Positions 31,564 to 38,624 of a DNA stretch of 40,207 bases are shown here, piece after piece. How positions within the stretch are numbered: position 1 is the first letter of the stretch; the number at the start of each line of letters is the position of its first letter. The notes beneath the pieces were generated by a model that was given only the letters and a program-made list of their open reading frames with translations, had not been told where the DNA came from and made no database searches. The translations under genes were made by a program, and so were the position numbers. The stretch is from an uncultured Clostridia bacterium (GTDB lineage: Bacteria > Bacillota > Clostridia > Christensenellales > Borkfalkiaceae), in contig CANQQM010000010.1 of assembly GCA_947626005.1 (NCBI GenBank), positions 1-40,207 on the forward strand, written 5' to 3'.

Positions 31564-32511
31564 ATGATCATCGGGATCGATCTCGGCGGGATGTCGGCAA
31601 AGGCCGCCTGCCTGAGTGGAGAAAAACTTTCCGAACGCGTGCGCGTGGAGACCTCTGCGCGGTCCTCGCGTGAGGAGACGGCCTCGGCGCTTGCGGGGCT
31701 TGCCCGTGCGGCCGCCGAAAAGGCGGGCGCGGACTTTTCCGAAGTCGAGGCGATCGGGATCGGTTCCCCCGGCGTCATCGACGGTGAGAGCGGGGTCGTC
31801 GTCAACTGGTCGAATTTCGGCTGGAAGGACGTTCCGCTTGCCCGCCTCGTCTCGGAAAAGACGGGGAAGCGGGTGTTCGTACTCAACGACGCGAACGCCG
31901 CGGCGCTCGGCGAAGCGCGGTTCGGCGCGGGAAAGAAGTATCGTGACTGCGCGATGCTCACGATCGGAACGGGGATCGGGAGCGGCGTCGTCCTCGGCGG
32001 CGAGATCTATGAGGGATTCCGCGGCGCGGGGGCGGAGTTCGGCCATACCGTCGTGCGGGCCGGAGGAAGAAAGTGCCCCTGCGGCAGAAAGGGGTGCTTT
32101 GAAGTGTATGCCTCGACGAGGGCCCTCATCCGCTTCACGAAGGAGGCGATGCACGCCCATCCCGAAAGCCGCATGTGGAAATTTGCGCCGACCGTTCAAA
32201 GGGCGGGCGGAAGAACGGCGTTCCTTGCGGATGCGGAAGGGGACGAAGTCGCCCGCGCCGTCATTTCGAAATTTGTATTCTACCTCGGCGAAGGGATCGT
32301 CAACCTCGTCAATCTTCTCCGTCCGCAGGCGGTCATCCTCGGCGGAGGGATTTCGGCGGAGGGGGAAAACCTCCTCTCCCGCGTTCGAGAGTACGTTTTG
32401 CCGCGGCTGTACGTCTCGGTCGGATATGCGCCGCTCGAGATCGTCTGCGCCTCCCTCGGCAACGATGCGGGGATCTACGGCGCGGCGGCCTATGCGGCTT
32501 CCAAAATTTAA
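31564..32511 (+). CDS. ROK family sugar kinase (glucokinase-like)
   Basis: A 315-residue ROK protein beginning directly with the ATP-binding loop IIGIDLGGMSAKAACL, so it lacks the N-terminal HTH of ROK repressors and should be a kinase. Other marks are VLNDANAAALGEARFG (catalytic Asp), TIGTGIGSGVVLGGEIYEG, EFGHTVV and the zinc motif CPCGRKGCFE. Glucose is the most common substrate, but others in the family act on fructose, N-acetylglucosamine or N-acetylmannosamine. ATG 31564 follows AAGGAAG; the gene ends the DUF1934-MBL-rho-ROK operon. Confidence 0.9.
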   Translation: MIIGIDLGGMSAKAACLSGEKLSERVRVETSARSSREETASALAGLARAAAEKAGADFSEVEAIGIGSPGVIDGESGVVVNWSNFGWKDVPLARLVSEKTGKRVFVLNDANAAALGEARFGAGKKYRDCAMLTIGTGIGSGVVLGGEIYEGFRGAGAEFGHTVVRAGGRKCPCGRKGCFEVYASTRALIRFTKEAMHAHPESRMWKFAPTVQRAGGRTAFLADAEGDEVARAVISKFVFYLGEGIVNLVNLLRPQAVILGGGISAEGENLLSRVREYVLPRLYVSVGYAPLEIVCASLGNDAGIYGAAAYAASKI

Positions 32512-32523
32512 GCATTTCAACAA

Positions 32524-32557
32524 AAGAAAAAAGCCGACCGCGGTCGGCTTTTTTCTT
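32524..32557. terminator. Bidirectional palindromic terminator between ROK and PadR genes
   Basis: A 34-nt perfect palindrome centred on CCGCGG (32531-32550 is the GC core AAGCCGACCG / CGGTCGGCTT), flanked by A-run and T-run. It ends both converging transcripts; the PadR stop lies 6 nt to its right. Confidence 0.9.
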
Positions 32558-32562
32558 ATCTT

Positions 32563-34914
32563 TTAGCGGTTGTTCTTGAAGGGACGGGTGAGTTCGTAGT
32601 AGCTGAAGGCGAAGATCACGATCCCGAAGAAGAAGATGATGGGGACGACGACGAAGGTCGCAAGCTGCGACATGACTGCAAAGTCGATCTTCACGGCGAG
32701 GGCGACGATGAGCGTCACGATCACACAGAGCGAATAGGCGACGATGCCGTTTATGAGCGGTCTGCGCCCGGGCTTGCGAAGGGAACGTTCGCCGTAGTGG
32801 TTCGCATAGGCAAGCAAAGTGACAAGGAGAAGGGAGAATCCAGCCGCCCAGATGAAGCAGGGCAAGAAGAGGGGGATGGAGAAGCGGTTCCGCACGGCGA
32901 ACACGACGATCCCTTCCGCAAGGCAGACAAAGAATACGACGAGTGCGCTGAGGAAAAGCGCCTTCCCCTTGTGCACGACGTTCTCGGCCTGCTCGACGGG
33001 GCGGTCGGGACGGAGGGTCGCGCCGCCGGCTGTCGTCAGTTTGATCCCGTCGCGTGCCGCTCTCGCTTCGAGGTCGCGGAAGTCGATGCCGCTGAGCGAT
33101 TTGGCGCCTTCCGGACGGACGGGCGCATCGCGCTCTGCCTGCACCGTGGAATTATAGATGCGCTGGACGACGGTGCGGTACTGCTCTGCGGGCTGCGGTT
33201 CGGGAAGGGGAGCGGGCTCGGGCTTGCGTTCCTCCGCGTAGGGCGCGGCGTAGTAGGTGTAGTCCGCATTCTCGTAGGAAGCCGCGGGGGGAGCGCTCAC
33301 CAGATCGAGATAGTTCTGATGAAGGAGCTGCTGTTCGCGGCGACGGAAGATGGCTTCCTGTTCCTGACGGATGCGGCGTTCCTGTTCGTCGAGCGCCTGT
33401 GCATGGGCACGCCGCTCGGCTTCGATCTGTTCGTCGCGTTGGCGGAGAAGTTCGGCAAAGCGGCCGCGCTCCTCGGTATAGAATGCTTCGCGCTCCCGAA
33501 GTTCGTCCTCGCGGGCACGGAGCTTTTCCTCGTTCTGGGCGTCGATCGCCTTTCTGCGCTCGGTCGCCTCTTCGAGAAGGTGCTTTCTCAGCGATTCCTC
33601 GTCGTCAAGCGCCTTTCTGCGGGAGGCCTCTTCCTCCTCGAGGGCCTGTTTGCGGCGATCTTCCTCTTCGGTGAGGATGCGTCTGCGCTCCGATTCCTCC
33701 GCCTCGATGCGGCGGTGCATGGACTCTTCCTCTTCCGCGAGGATGCGTCTGCGCTCGGCCTCTTCCTCCTCATAGGATTGCTTTCTCGCCGCTTCCTGTT
33801 CCTCAAGCTCTTGCATCCGCGCGGCGACTTCCTCTTCGAAGGCCTTTCTGCGCTCCGCTTCTTCCTCTTCGAGGGCACGGCGGCGTTCGCCGATCTCGGC
33901 GTCCTCTTCGGCGCGGGCGGCGTCTTTTGCCGCCTGTTCGTCGGCGATGCCGCGGATCTCTTCGGCGCGGAGGGCCTCAAGGCGGGCACGCTCCTCGGCG
34001 ATGTGCTTCTCGCGCTCGGCAAGTTCGCGTTCGCGCCAGTCGCGCTCGCCCTGCATGGCTTCGGTGCGGACGCGCATCTCTTCCTCGAAATTTCTCTTTT
34101 CGGTCTCGAGGGCGGTGCGGTCTGCTTCGAGGGCGCTCGTCTTTTCCGCATAGGCGGCTTCGAGTTCGCTGTTTTTCGCCTCGTATTCGCTTGCGAGGGC
34201 GCTCGACTTCTCCTCGTACTGCGCTTCGAGCTCGCTGTTCTTCGTCTCGTATTCGCTTGCGAGAGCGTTCGACTTCTCCTCGTACTGCGCTTCGAGTTCG
34301 CTGTTCTTCGTTTCGTATTCGCTTGCAAGAGCGGAGTTTCTCTCCTCGTACTCTGCGGCGATGCGCTCACGCTCGGAGGAATCGTCGAAGGTGGGCTCGT
34401 AGTCGAGATCCTCCGCTTCGCCCTCACGCGTCGGGACGCGGGAAGTGGAGCTGCGCAGAACGCGCATATCCACCGCGGTAGGGGCGGGATTGCTGAAATC
34501 GAAATCCTTGTCGGAGATGAGCGAGTCGATGACCGTACGGGAATATTCCCATTCCGATTGATTCTGTTCGGAGATGAGCTTGCCTTCGTCGGTGAGGGAG
34601 AAATATTTTCGTCTCCCGCCGCTGACGGAACCGCCCCAGTACGACGTGACATAGCCTTCCTTTTCGAGGCGCTTTAAGGCGCTGTACAAAGAGGGCTGCT
34701 TGAGGGTATATTGCCCGTGGCTCTTGCGCTCGATCTCCGAGATGATCTCGTAGCCGTAGCGGTCGCCGTCGTACAGGGAGCGAAGAATGATCGTATTGAT
34801 GTGCCCGCGGATGAGGTCGGAGCTTATCGATTTTTCTTCCTTCTCATCCTTTTCCTCGGGGGTTGCGGCTTCGGCCTCTTCCTCTTCGGGGACGGGACTT
34901 GTTTCTTCGTCCAT
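32563..34914 (-). CDS. Membrane-tethered PadR-type regulator with a giant coiled coil
   Basis: A 783-residue protein. An acidic start (1-28) is followed by a PadR winged helix (about 30-120) with DRYGYEIISEIE, QPSLYSALKRLEKEGYV and GGRRKYFSLTDEG. About 180-510 is a continuous charged coiled coil: first 11-residue repeats (EYETKNSELEA type), then long Glu/Arg/Lys heptad-like units. A Pro/Tyr-rich linker precedes four membrane helices (about 652-674, 681-703, 721-741, 751-773), ending TRPFKNNR. The DNA-binding part therefore sits in the cytosol. PadR proteins are normally about 100-200 residues; this extension is exceptional. The ATG at 34914 follows AGGAGG, with a consensus promoter. It has no partner gene, and its target is unknown. 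Confidence 0.85.
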   Translation of the reverse strand: MDEETSPVPEEEEAEAATPEEKDEKEEKSISSDLIRGHINTIILRSLYDGDRYGYEIISEIERKSHGQYTLKQPSLYSALKRLEKEGYVTSYWGGSVSGGRRKYFSLTDEGKLISEQNQSEWEYSRTVIDSLISDKDFDFSNPAPTAVDMRVLRSSTSRVPTREGEAEDLDYEPTFDDSSERERIAAEYEERNSALASEYETKNSELEAQYEEKSNALASEYETKNSELEAQYEEKSSALASEYEAKNSELEAAYAEKTSALEADRTALETEKRNFEEEMRVRTEAMQGERDWRERELAEREKHIAEERARLEALRAEEIRGIADEQAAKDAARAEEDAEIGERRRALEEEEAERRKAFEEEVAARMQELEEQEAARKQSYEEEEAERRRILAEEEESMHRRIEAEESERRRILTEEEDRRKQALEEEEASRRKALDDEESLRKHLLEEATERRKAIDAQNEEKLRAREDELREREAFYTEERGRFAELLRQRDEQIEAERRAHAQALDEQERRIRQEQEAIFRRREQQLLHQNYLDLVSAPPAASYENADYTYYAAPYAEERKPEPAPLPEPQPAEQYRTVVQRIYNSTVQAERDAPVRPEGAKSLSGIDFRDLEARAARDGIKLTTAGGATLRPDRPVEQAENVVHKGKALFLSALVVFFVCLAEGIVVFAVRNRFSIPLFLPCFIWAAGFSLLLVTLLAYANHYGERSLRKPGRRPLINGIVAYSLCVIVTLIVALAVKIDFAVMSQLATFVVVPIIFFFGIVIFAFSYYELTRPFKNNR
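34123..34353 (-). repeat. Hendecad (11-residue) repeats in the PadR coiled coil
   Basis: Seven consecutive 33-bp units encode 11-residue variants of EYETKNSELEA and QYEEKSNALAS; paired units recur every 66 bp with high DNA identity. An 11-residue period suits a nearly straight or right-handed coiled coil rather than the usual heptad form. Confidence 0.85.
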
Positions 34915-34938
34915 TCATTTCCTCCTGTGTTTTTCTCT

Positions 34939-34967
34939 ATTATAATACATCGCGAAGGTTTTGTCAA
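34939..34967 (-). promoter_or_regulatory. Consensus sigma-A promoter of the PadR gene
   Basis: Minus strand TTGACA (34962-34967), 17-bp spacer, TATAAT (34939-34944): perfect hexamers. The leader to the ATG is about 18 nt and contains AGGAGG. No inverted-repeat operator was recognised. Confidence 0.9.
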
Positions 34968-34984
34968 TAGTTGAAGTAATATGT

Positions 34985-35014
34985 GTGACATAATTTTCGA
35001 AAAAAATGTAAAAT
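34985..35014 (+). promoter_or_regulatory. Probable promoter of the YkvI-like gene
   Basis: GTGACA (34985-34990), 18-bp spacer, TAAAAT (35009-35014). Close to the divergent PadR promoter but not overlapping it. Confidence 0.5.
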
Positions 35015-35052
35015 TTTTCATGAATTTTCGCGGTAAGGCATAGGATTTAACG

Positions 35053-36189
35053 ATGAAAACGGCACGCGCAATGTTTGTCATCGTCGGCGGCGCAATCGGC
35101 GCGGGATTCCTCTCGGGGCAGGAACTCGTGCGGTTTTTCGCGGGGCGCGGCGCCTTTCTTTCCGCGATGCTCTCTTCTGCGCTCTTCTTCCTTTTGACGT
35201 GGGCGTTTATGGCGCTCGGAAAAAAGTACGGCGGCTATAGGGAGGCGATGCGGGCGATCTTCGGGAGGGCGGCGCCCGCCGTAAATGGGTTTGTCGCGCT
35301 CTCCTCCTTCATTCCGTGTGCGGGGATGCTTGCGGGGCTCGACGCACTCTTTCCCTCCGTAAAGCCGCTTGCCTCTCTCTGCGGGCTCCTTCTTTCGGCG
35401 CTTGTCGTCTCCTACGGGGTCGGCGGCGTCTCGGCGTTCAATGCACTCCTTGTTCCCGTCCTTATGCTCTTTATCTTGTGTTTCGGGAAGTTCCCCGCGG
35501 CAATTTCCTTTGCCATTTCCGGAAACCTCTTCGGCGGAGCCGTCTATGCGGGGCTCAACGTCTTTTTGGCGGTGCCCGTCCTCATGGACGTCGGGGCGAA
35601 AACGCCGAAACCCGCCGCCGCAGCGCTTCTATCCGCGTTTCTAATTTGCTTTAGCGCCTTCTTTATCCTCGGACGCGTCTTTGCGGCGGGGACGGAGGGG
35701 GCGGAGATGCCTTTCCTTGCGGCACAGAGCGGGAAGAGCGTTCTCTTTGTTGCGGCGGCGCTTGCGATCATGACGTCGCTTGCCTCCTCCCTATATCCGC
35801 TCCTGCGCCTTGCGGAGGGGGCGGGGGCAAAAAAGTACGCCGCGAAGGGGGGGATCCTCTTCGCGGCGTTTGCGCTCTCTCGGGTCGGATTTTCGGAGAT
35901 CGTATCCGTCCTCTATCCCGTAGAGGGGGCGCTCGGGCTCGTGTTTTCAGTTGTCTGTGTTCTTCACGAGGAACTTTTCGAGAAGCACGACGAGAAAGTA
36001 CATTCCCGCGGCAAGAAAGCAGAGGATGACGGTCGCGCTCATCACGAGATCGAGCTTGAACACTTGCCCGCCGTACACGATGAGGTAGCCGAGCCCCGCC
36101 CTCGACACGATATATTCGCCCATGATCGAGCCGATCCACGCCATTCCGACCGCCACTTTCAGCATGGAAATGAAGGCGGCAAGCGATGA
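35053..36189 (+). CDS. YkvI-like multi-pass membrane protein with a run-on C-terminus
   Basis: A 378-residue reading frame. Residues 1-300 form about nine to ten membrane helices and begin ARAMFVIVGGAIGAGFLSGQEL, the YkvI-type start related to amino-acid/cation symporters of the APC/LeuT-like group. Substrate unknown. From about residue 303 (HEELFEKHDEKVHSRGKKAE onward) the sequence becomes hydrophilic and His/Glu/Arg-rich. That part is read across the 3' end of the opposing ABC permease gene, overlapping it by 243 bp. This tail is almost certainly a product of a lost stop codon and not a conserved domain. ATG 35053 follows AGGA. Confidence 0.75.
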   Translation: MKTARAMFVIVGGAIGAGFLSGQELVRFFAGRGAFLSAMLSSALFFLLTWAFMALGKKYGGYREAMRAIFGRAAPAVNGFVALSSFIPCAGMLAGLDALFPSVKPLASLCGLLLSALVVSYGVGGVSAFNALLVPVLMLFILCFGKFPAAISFAISGNLFGGAVYAGLNVFLAVPVLMDVGAKTPKPAAAALLSAFLICFSAFFILGRVFAAGTEGAEMPFLAAQSGKSVLFVAAALAIMTSLASSLYPLLRLAEGAGAKKYAAKGGILFAAFALSRVGFSEIVSVLYPVEGALGLVFSVVCVLHEELFEKHDEKVHSRGKKAEDDGRAHHEIELEHLPAVHDEVAEPRPRHDIFAHDRADPRHSDRHFQHGNEGGKR

Positions 36190-36756
36190 GGGAATGACGA
36201 GCTTTCTCAGGATCTGAAACTTGGATGCGCCCATCGAACGCAGGAGCAGGATCTTATTCTTGTCGGTTTCGATGAAGGCCGAAAGCATGTGCAATATGGC
36301 GACAATGATCCCGACGAGCACCGTCATGAAGATGATCGCTTTGCTTCCCGTCCCGCACCAGACGATGATGAGCGGCCCGAGGGCGATTTTGGGGAGGGCG
36401 TTGAGGACGACGATATACGGTTCGAGCACGCGGCGGAGGGTATCGCTCCACCAGAGGGCAAGCGCGATGAGGCACCCGAGCCCGACTGCGACCGCAAAGC
36501 CGAGAAGGGTCTCCCCGAGCGTGACGCCGATATGATAGAAGAGAGTGCCGTCGAGGTAGAGCGCGCCGATCGTCTTTGCGATGCGGGAGGGGGAGCTCAT
36601 GAGGAAAGGGTCCACCCAGCCGAGGGCGGTGACAAGCTCCCAAAGGCCGAGAAGAAGGACGAGGAGCCCGATGCGGAGCGACCAGATGAGTGCGAGGTTC
36701 TTCTTGCGCTTTTTGAGAAATTTTGCGTGTTCCGCAGAATAGAGCTGCTTTTTCAT
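35947..36756 (-). CDS. ABC transporter permease (SsuC/TauC/ThiX-type)
   Basis: A 269-residue BPD_transp_1 permease with about six membrane helices. The family EAA-like loop, contacting the ATPase, is LLRSMGASKFQILRKLVIPSS, and LNALPKIALGPLIIVWCG is typical of the nitrate/sulfonate/taurine group. The start is taken at 36756: the ATG overlaps the ATPase stop (ATGA), with GGAGGG 9 nt upstream. The longer in-frame start is less likely. It is the last gene of the uptake operon. Its 3' third of about 243 bp overlaps the convergent YkvI-like frame. Substrate not determinable. Confidence 0.9.
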   Translation of the reverse strand: MKKQLYSAEHAKFLKKRKKNLALIWSLRIGLLVLLLGLWELVTALGWVDPFLMSSPSRIAKTIGALYLDGTLFYHIGVTLGETLLGFAVAVGLGCLIALALWWSDTLRRVLEPYIVVLNALPKIALGPLIIVWCGTGSKAIIFMTVLVGIIVAILHMLSAFIETDKNKILLLRSMGASKFQILRKLVIPSSLAAFISMLKVAVGMAWIGSIMGEYIVSRAGLGYLIVYGGQVFKLDLVMSATVILCFLAAGMYFLVVLLEKFLVKNTDN

Positions 36757-37490
36757 GTGTTGAGTTCCCTCCATAGTACTTCGAACCACCCCGAAAACCC
36801 GCTTGCCTCACGGCGCTTCAGCGGGTTTTTCTCTTCGCCGAAGTCGAGTTCGTGGGTGTAGGCGACCCGTGCGGGACGCTTGGTGAGAACGAGGATGCGG
36901 TCTGCAAGCGAGATCGCCTCCGAAATATCGTGCGTGATGAGGAGCGTCGTCTTTCCTTCCCGACGGATGATCTCCGCGACGTCGCCCGTCACGTTCAGGC
37001 GGGTCTGATAGTCGAGTGCGGAGAAGGGTTCGTCGAGAAGAAGGATGTCGGGCTCCGAGGCAAGGGTGCGGATGAGGGCGGCGCGTTGGCGCATCCCGCC
37101 CGAGAGCTCGTGCGGATAGTTTTGCAAAAATCCGCAGAGCCCGTATTTATCGGCAAGGGCGAGGACGCGGGCGCGGTTTCCCAAGGTGTTTTGGTGCTTG
37201 ATCTCGAGGGGGAGACAGATGTTCTTCTCGATCGTCCGCCACGGGAAGAGCTCATCCTTTTGCAGCATGTACCCGAAGGTGCCGCGGCTTATGACCTTCC
37301 CTTCGGAGGGGGAAAGAAGCCCCGCCGCGAGGGAGAGAAGGGTGGTCTTTCCGCACCCCGAAGGGCCGATGATGGCGACAAATTCCCCCTCGTCGACCGA
37401 AAAGGTGAGGTGCTCCGCCGCCGTCACTTCGCCGCGGACGGTGTGATAGGTCAGCGCAACGTCGTCGAATCTCAGGATTTCCTTTTTCAT
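36753..37490 (-). CDS. ABC transporter ATP-binding protein (SsuB/TauB-type)
   Basis: A 245-residue ATPase, start at 37490 with AAGGAAACGG upstream; the longer frame before it overlaps the binding-protein gene and is rejected. It has a Walker A GPSGCGKTTLL, the Q-loop MLQKDELFPWRT, the signature LSGGMRQRAALIRTL, Walker B ILLLDEPFSALD and the switch His in LLITHDISEA. The best fit is the nitrate/sulfonate/taurine/thiamine-precursor group. It partners the permease and the lipoprotein encoded on either side and provides energy for uptake. Confidence 0.95.
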   Translation of the reverse strand: MKKEILRFDDVALTYHTVRGEVTAAEHLTFSVDEGEFVAIIGPSGCGKTTLLSLAAGLLSPSEGKVISRGTFGYMLQKDELFPWRTIEKNICLPLEIKHQNTLGNRARVLALADKYGLCGFLQNYPHELSGGMRQRAALIRTLASEPDILLLDEPFSALDYQTRLNVTGDVAEIIRREGKTTLLITHDISEAISLADRILVLTKRPARVAYTHELDFGEEKNPLKRREASGFSGWFEVLWRELNT

Positions 37491-37519
37491 AAGCGTACCC
37501 GTTTCCTTGGTGAAAGTGC

Positions 37520-38512
37520 TCAGCGCAAGCTCTTTGCCGCCTCTTGCACATAGTGATTGTCGACGAAGAGGGAGAACTCCGCACGGCGGGGAAGTTCCCC
37601 TGCGCTTTCGATGATGTCCTGAAGGCGGTCGAAGCTCTTCTCCGTCATTGCCATGTCGGTGACCCACGCGTCGATCTTCTGATAGCTCTTGATGCTCGTC
37701 GTAATGGAGGCGTAGGAAGTGGAGGGGAATTGCTTATAGAGGTAGGTCGCGATCTCGTCGGGCTCTTTCGTCTCGGCGAATTCGACGGCCCGAAGGAGGG
37801 CGCGGAGGAAGCCTTTTACCGTCTCTTCGTGCGAATCGATCCAGGAGCGCTTGGCGATGAAGCTCGTGTAGGGGACTTCGCCGCCCGCTTCTCCGACTGC
37901 GGCGACGATGTATCCCTTGCCCGCCGCCTGATATTCGGAGGCCGTCGGCTCGAACATCGTGCAGTAGTCCGCGGTGCCCTCCTCGAAGGCCGCCGTCATG
38001 AGGTTGAAGGCGACTTCGAAGTTGAGGTCGATGTCCGCATCGGTGAAACCGTGCTCGCGGAGGATATATTCGAAGGTCATTGCGGGAACGCCGCCCCGAC
38101 GCCCTGCAAGGATCTCCTTCCCCTTGAGGTTTTCCCATTGGAAGTTCTCTTCGGGCTGCCTTCCGACGAGGAAGGAGCCGTCGCGCTTGGTGAGCTGCCC
38201 GAACACGGTGGGGACGTCTTTTGTGCCGCCGAGGGCGACGTAGAGGGCGGCTTCGGGGCCGCAGAAGCCGATATCCGTGTCTCCCGAGAGGACGGAAGCC
38301 ATTACGGCGTCGGCGCCGCCGCCGTTCGTGAGTTCGATTTCGATGCCTTCCTCTTCGAAGTAGCCGAGCGAATCCGCAAGGTACATCGGCGCATAGAAAA
38401 CGGAATGGGTGACTTCGTTGATCTTGAGAGTGGTTTTATCCGATCCGCCGCAGGCGGAGAGCGGAAGGAGGGCGATGAGCGCCGCTCCGAGAATTGCCAT
38501 GAGTTTTTTCAT
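37520..38512 (-). CDS. ABC transporter substrate-binding lipoprotein (NMT1/ThiY/SsuA-like)
   Basis: A 330-residue lipoprotein with a lipobox LLPLSACGG (Cys21). The mature part has the NMT1-type order: VTHSVFYAPMYLADSLGYFEEEG, GGGADAVMASVLSGDTDIGF and GFTDADIDLNFEV. This group binds thiamine precursors, sulfonates, nitrate or riboflavin-like compounds. There is no thiamine riboswitch or biosynthetic neighbour to decide between them. It captures the ligand outside and delivers it to the permease. It is the first gene of the operon; CGGAG precedes the ATG at 38512. A gap of 29 nt separates it from the ATPase gene. Confidence 0.92.
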   Translation of the reverse strand: MKKLMAILGAALIALLPLSACGGSDKTTLKINEVTHSVFYAPMYLADSLGYFEEEGIEIELTNGGGADAVMASVLSGDTDIGFCGPEAALYVALGGTKDVPTVFGQLTKRDGSFLVGRQPEENFQWENLKGKEILAGRRGGVPAMTFEYILREHGFTDADIDLNFEVAFNLMTAAFEEGTADYCTMFEPTASEYQAAGKGYIVAAVGEAGGEVPYTSFIAKRSWIDSHEETVKGFLRALLRAVEFAETKEPDEIATYLYKQFPSTSYASITTSIKSYQKIDAWVTDMAMTEKSFDRLQDIIESAGELPRRAEFSLFVDNHYVQEAAKSLR

Positions 38513-38542
38513 AATGTACTCCGTGAAAAATAAGAATAATAT

Positions 38543-38572
38543 ATTCTATGTGGAGGGCGGAATTATTGACAA
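38543..38572 (-). promoter_or_regulatory. Promoter of the ABC uptake operon, sharing its -35 with valS
   Basis: Minus strand TTGTCA (38567-38572), 18-bp spacer, TAGAAT (38543-38548). The -35 is the complement of the valS -35 shifted by one base. The leader to the ATG at 38512 is about 24 nt. Confidence 0.6.
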
Positions 38573-38594
38573 CGGCTTGAAAAACGATTATAAT
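38566..38594 (+). promoter_or_regulatory. Consensus sigma-A promoter of valS
   Basis: TTGACA (38566-38571), 17-bp spacer, TATAAT (38589-38594): perfect hexamers and spacing. The leader is only about 24 nt, so there is no room for a T-box riboswitch. Confidence 0.92.
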
Positions 38595-38624
38595 GGATAA
38601 GTACTACTTTTTGGCGGAACAACT

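Noticed and set aside
29380-32523. A 1047-codon open frame on the minus strand across the MBL-rho-ROK operon
   Set aside because: It runs antisense to three clearly recognised genes, starts near the ROK terminator with no promoter, and resembles no family; a codon-bias shadow.
34123-34353. Regular 33/66-bp DNA repeats considered as a CRISPR array
   Set aside because: The repeats are contiguous, in frame and coding, with no unique spacers.
32797-34677. A 626-codon plus-strand frame opposite the PadR coiled-coil gene, Leu/Phe-rich
   Set aside because: Antisense of Glu/Lys/Arg-rich coiled-coil codons yields Leu/Phe-rich sequence that only looks membrane-like.
38513-38565. Thiamine (TPP) riboswitch considered upstream of the NMT1-like binding protein
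   Set aside because: The leader is only about 24-30 nt after the promoter, with no conserved TPP core sequence.
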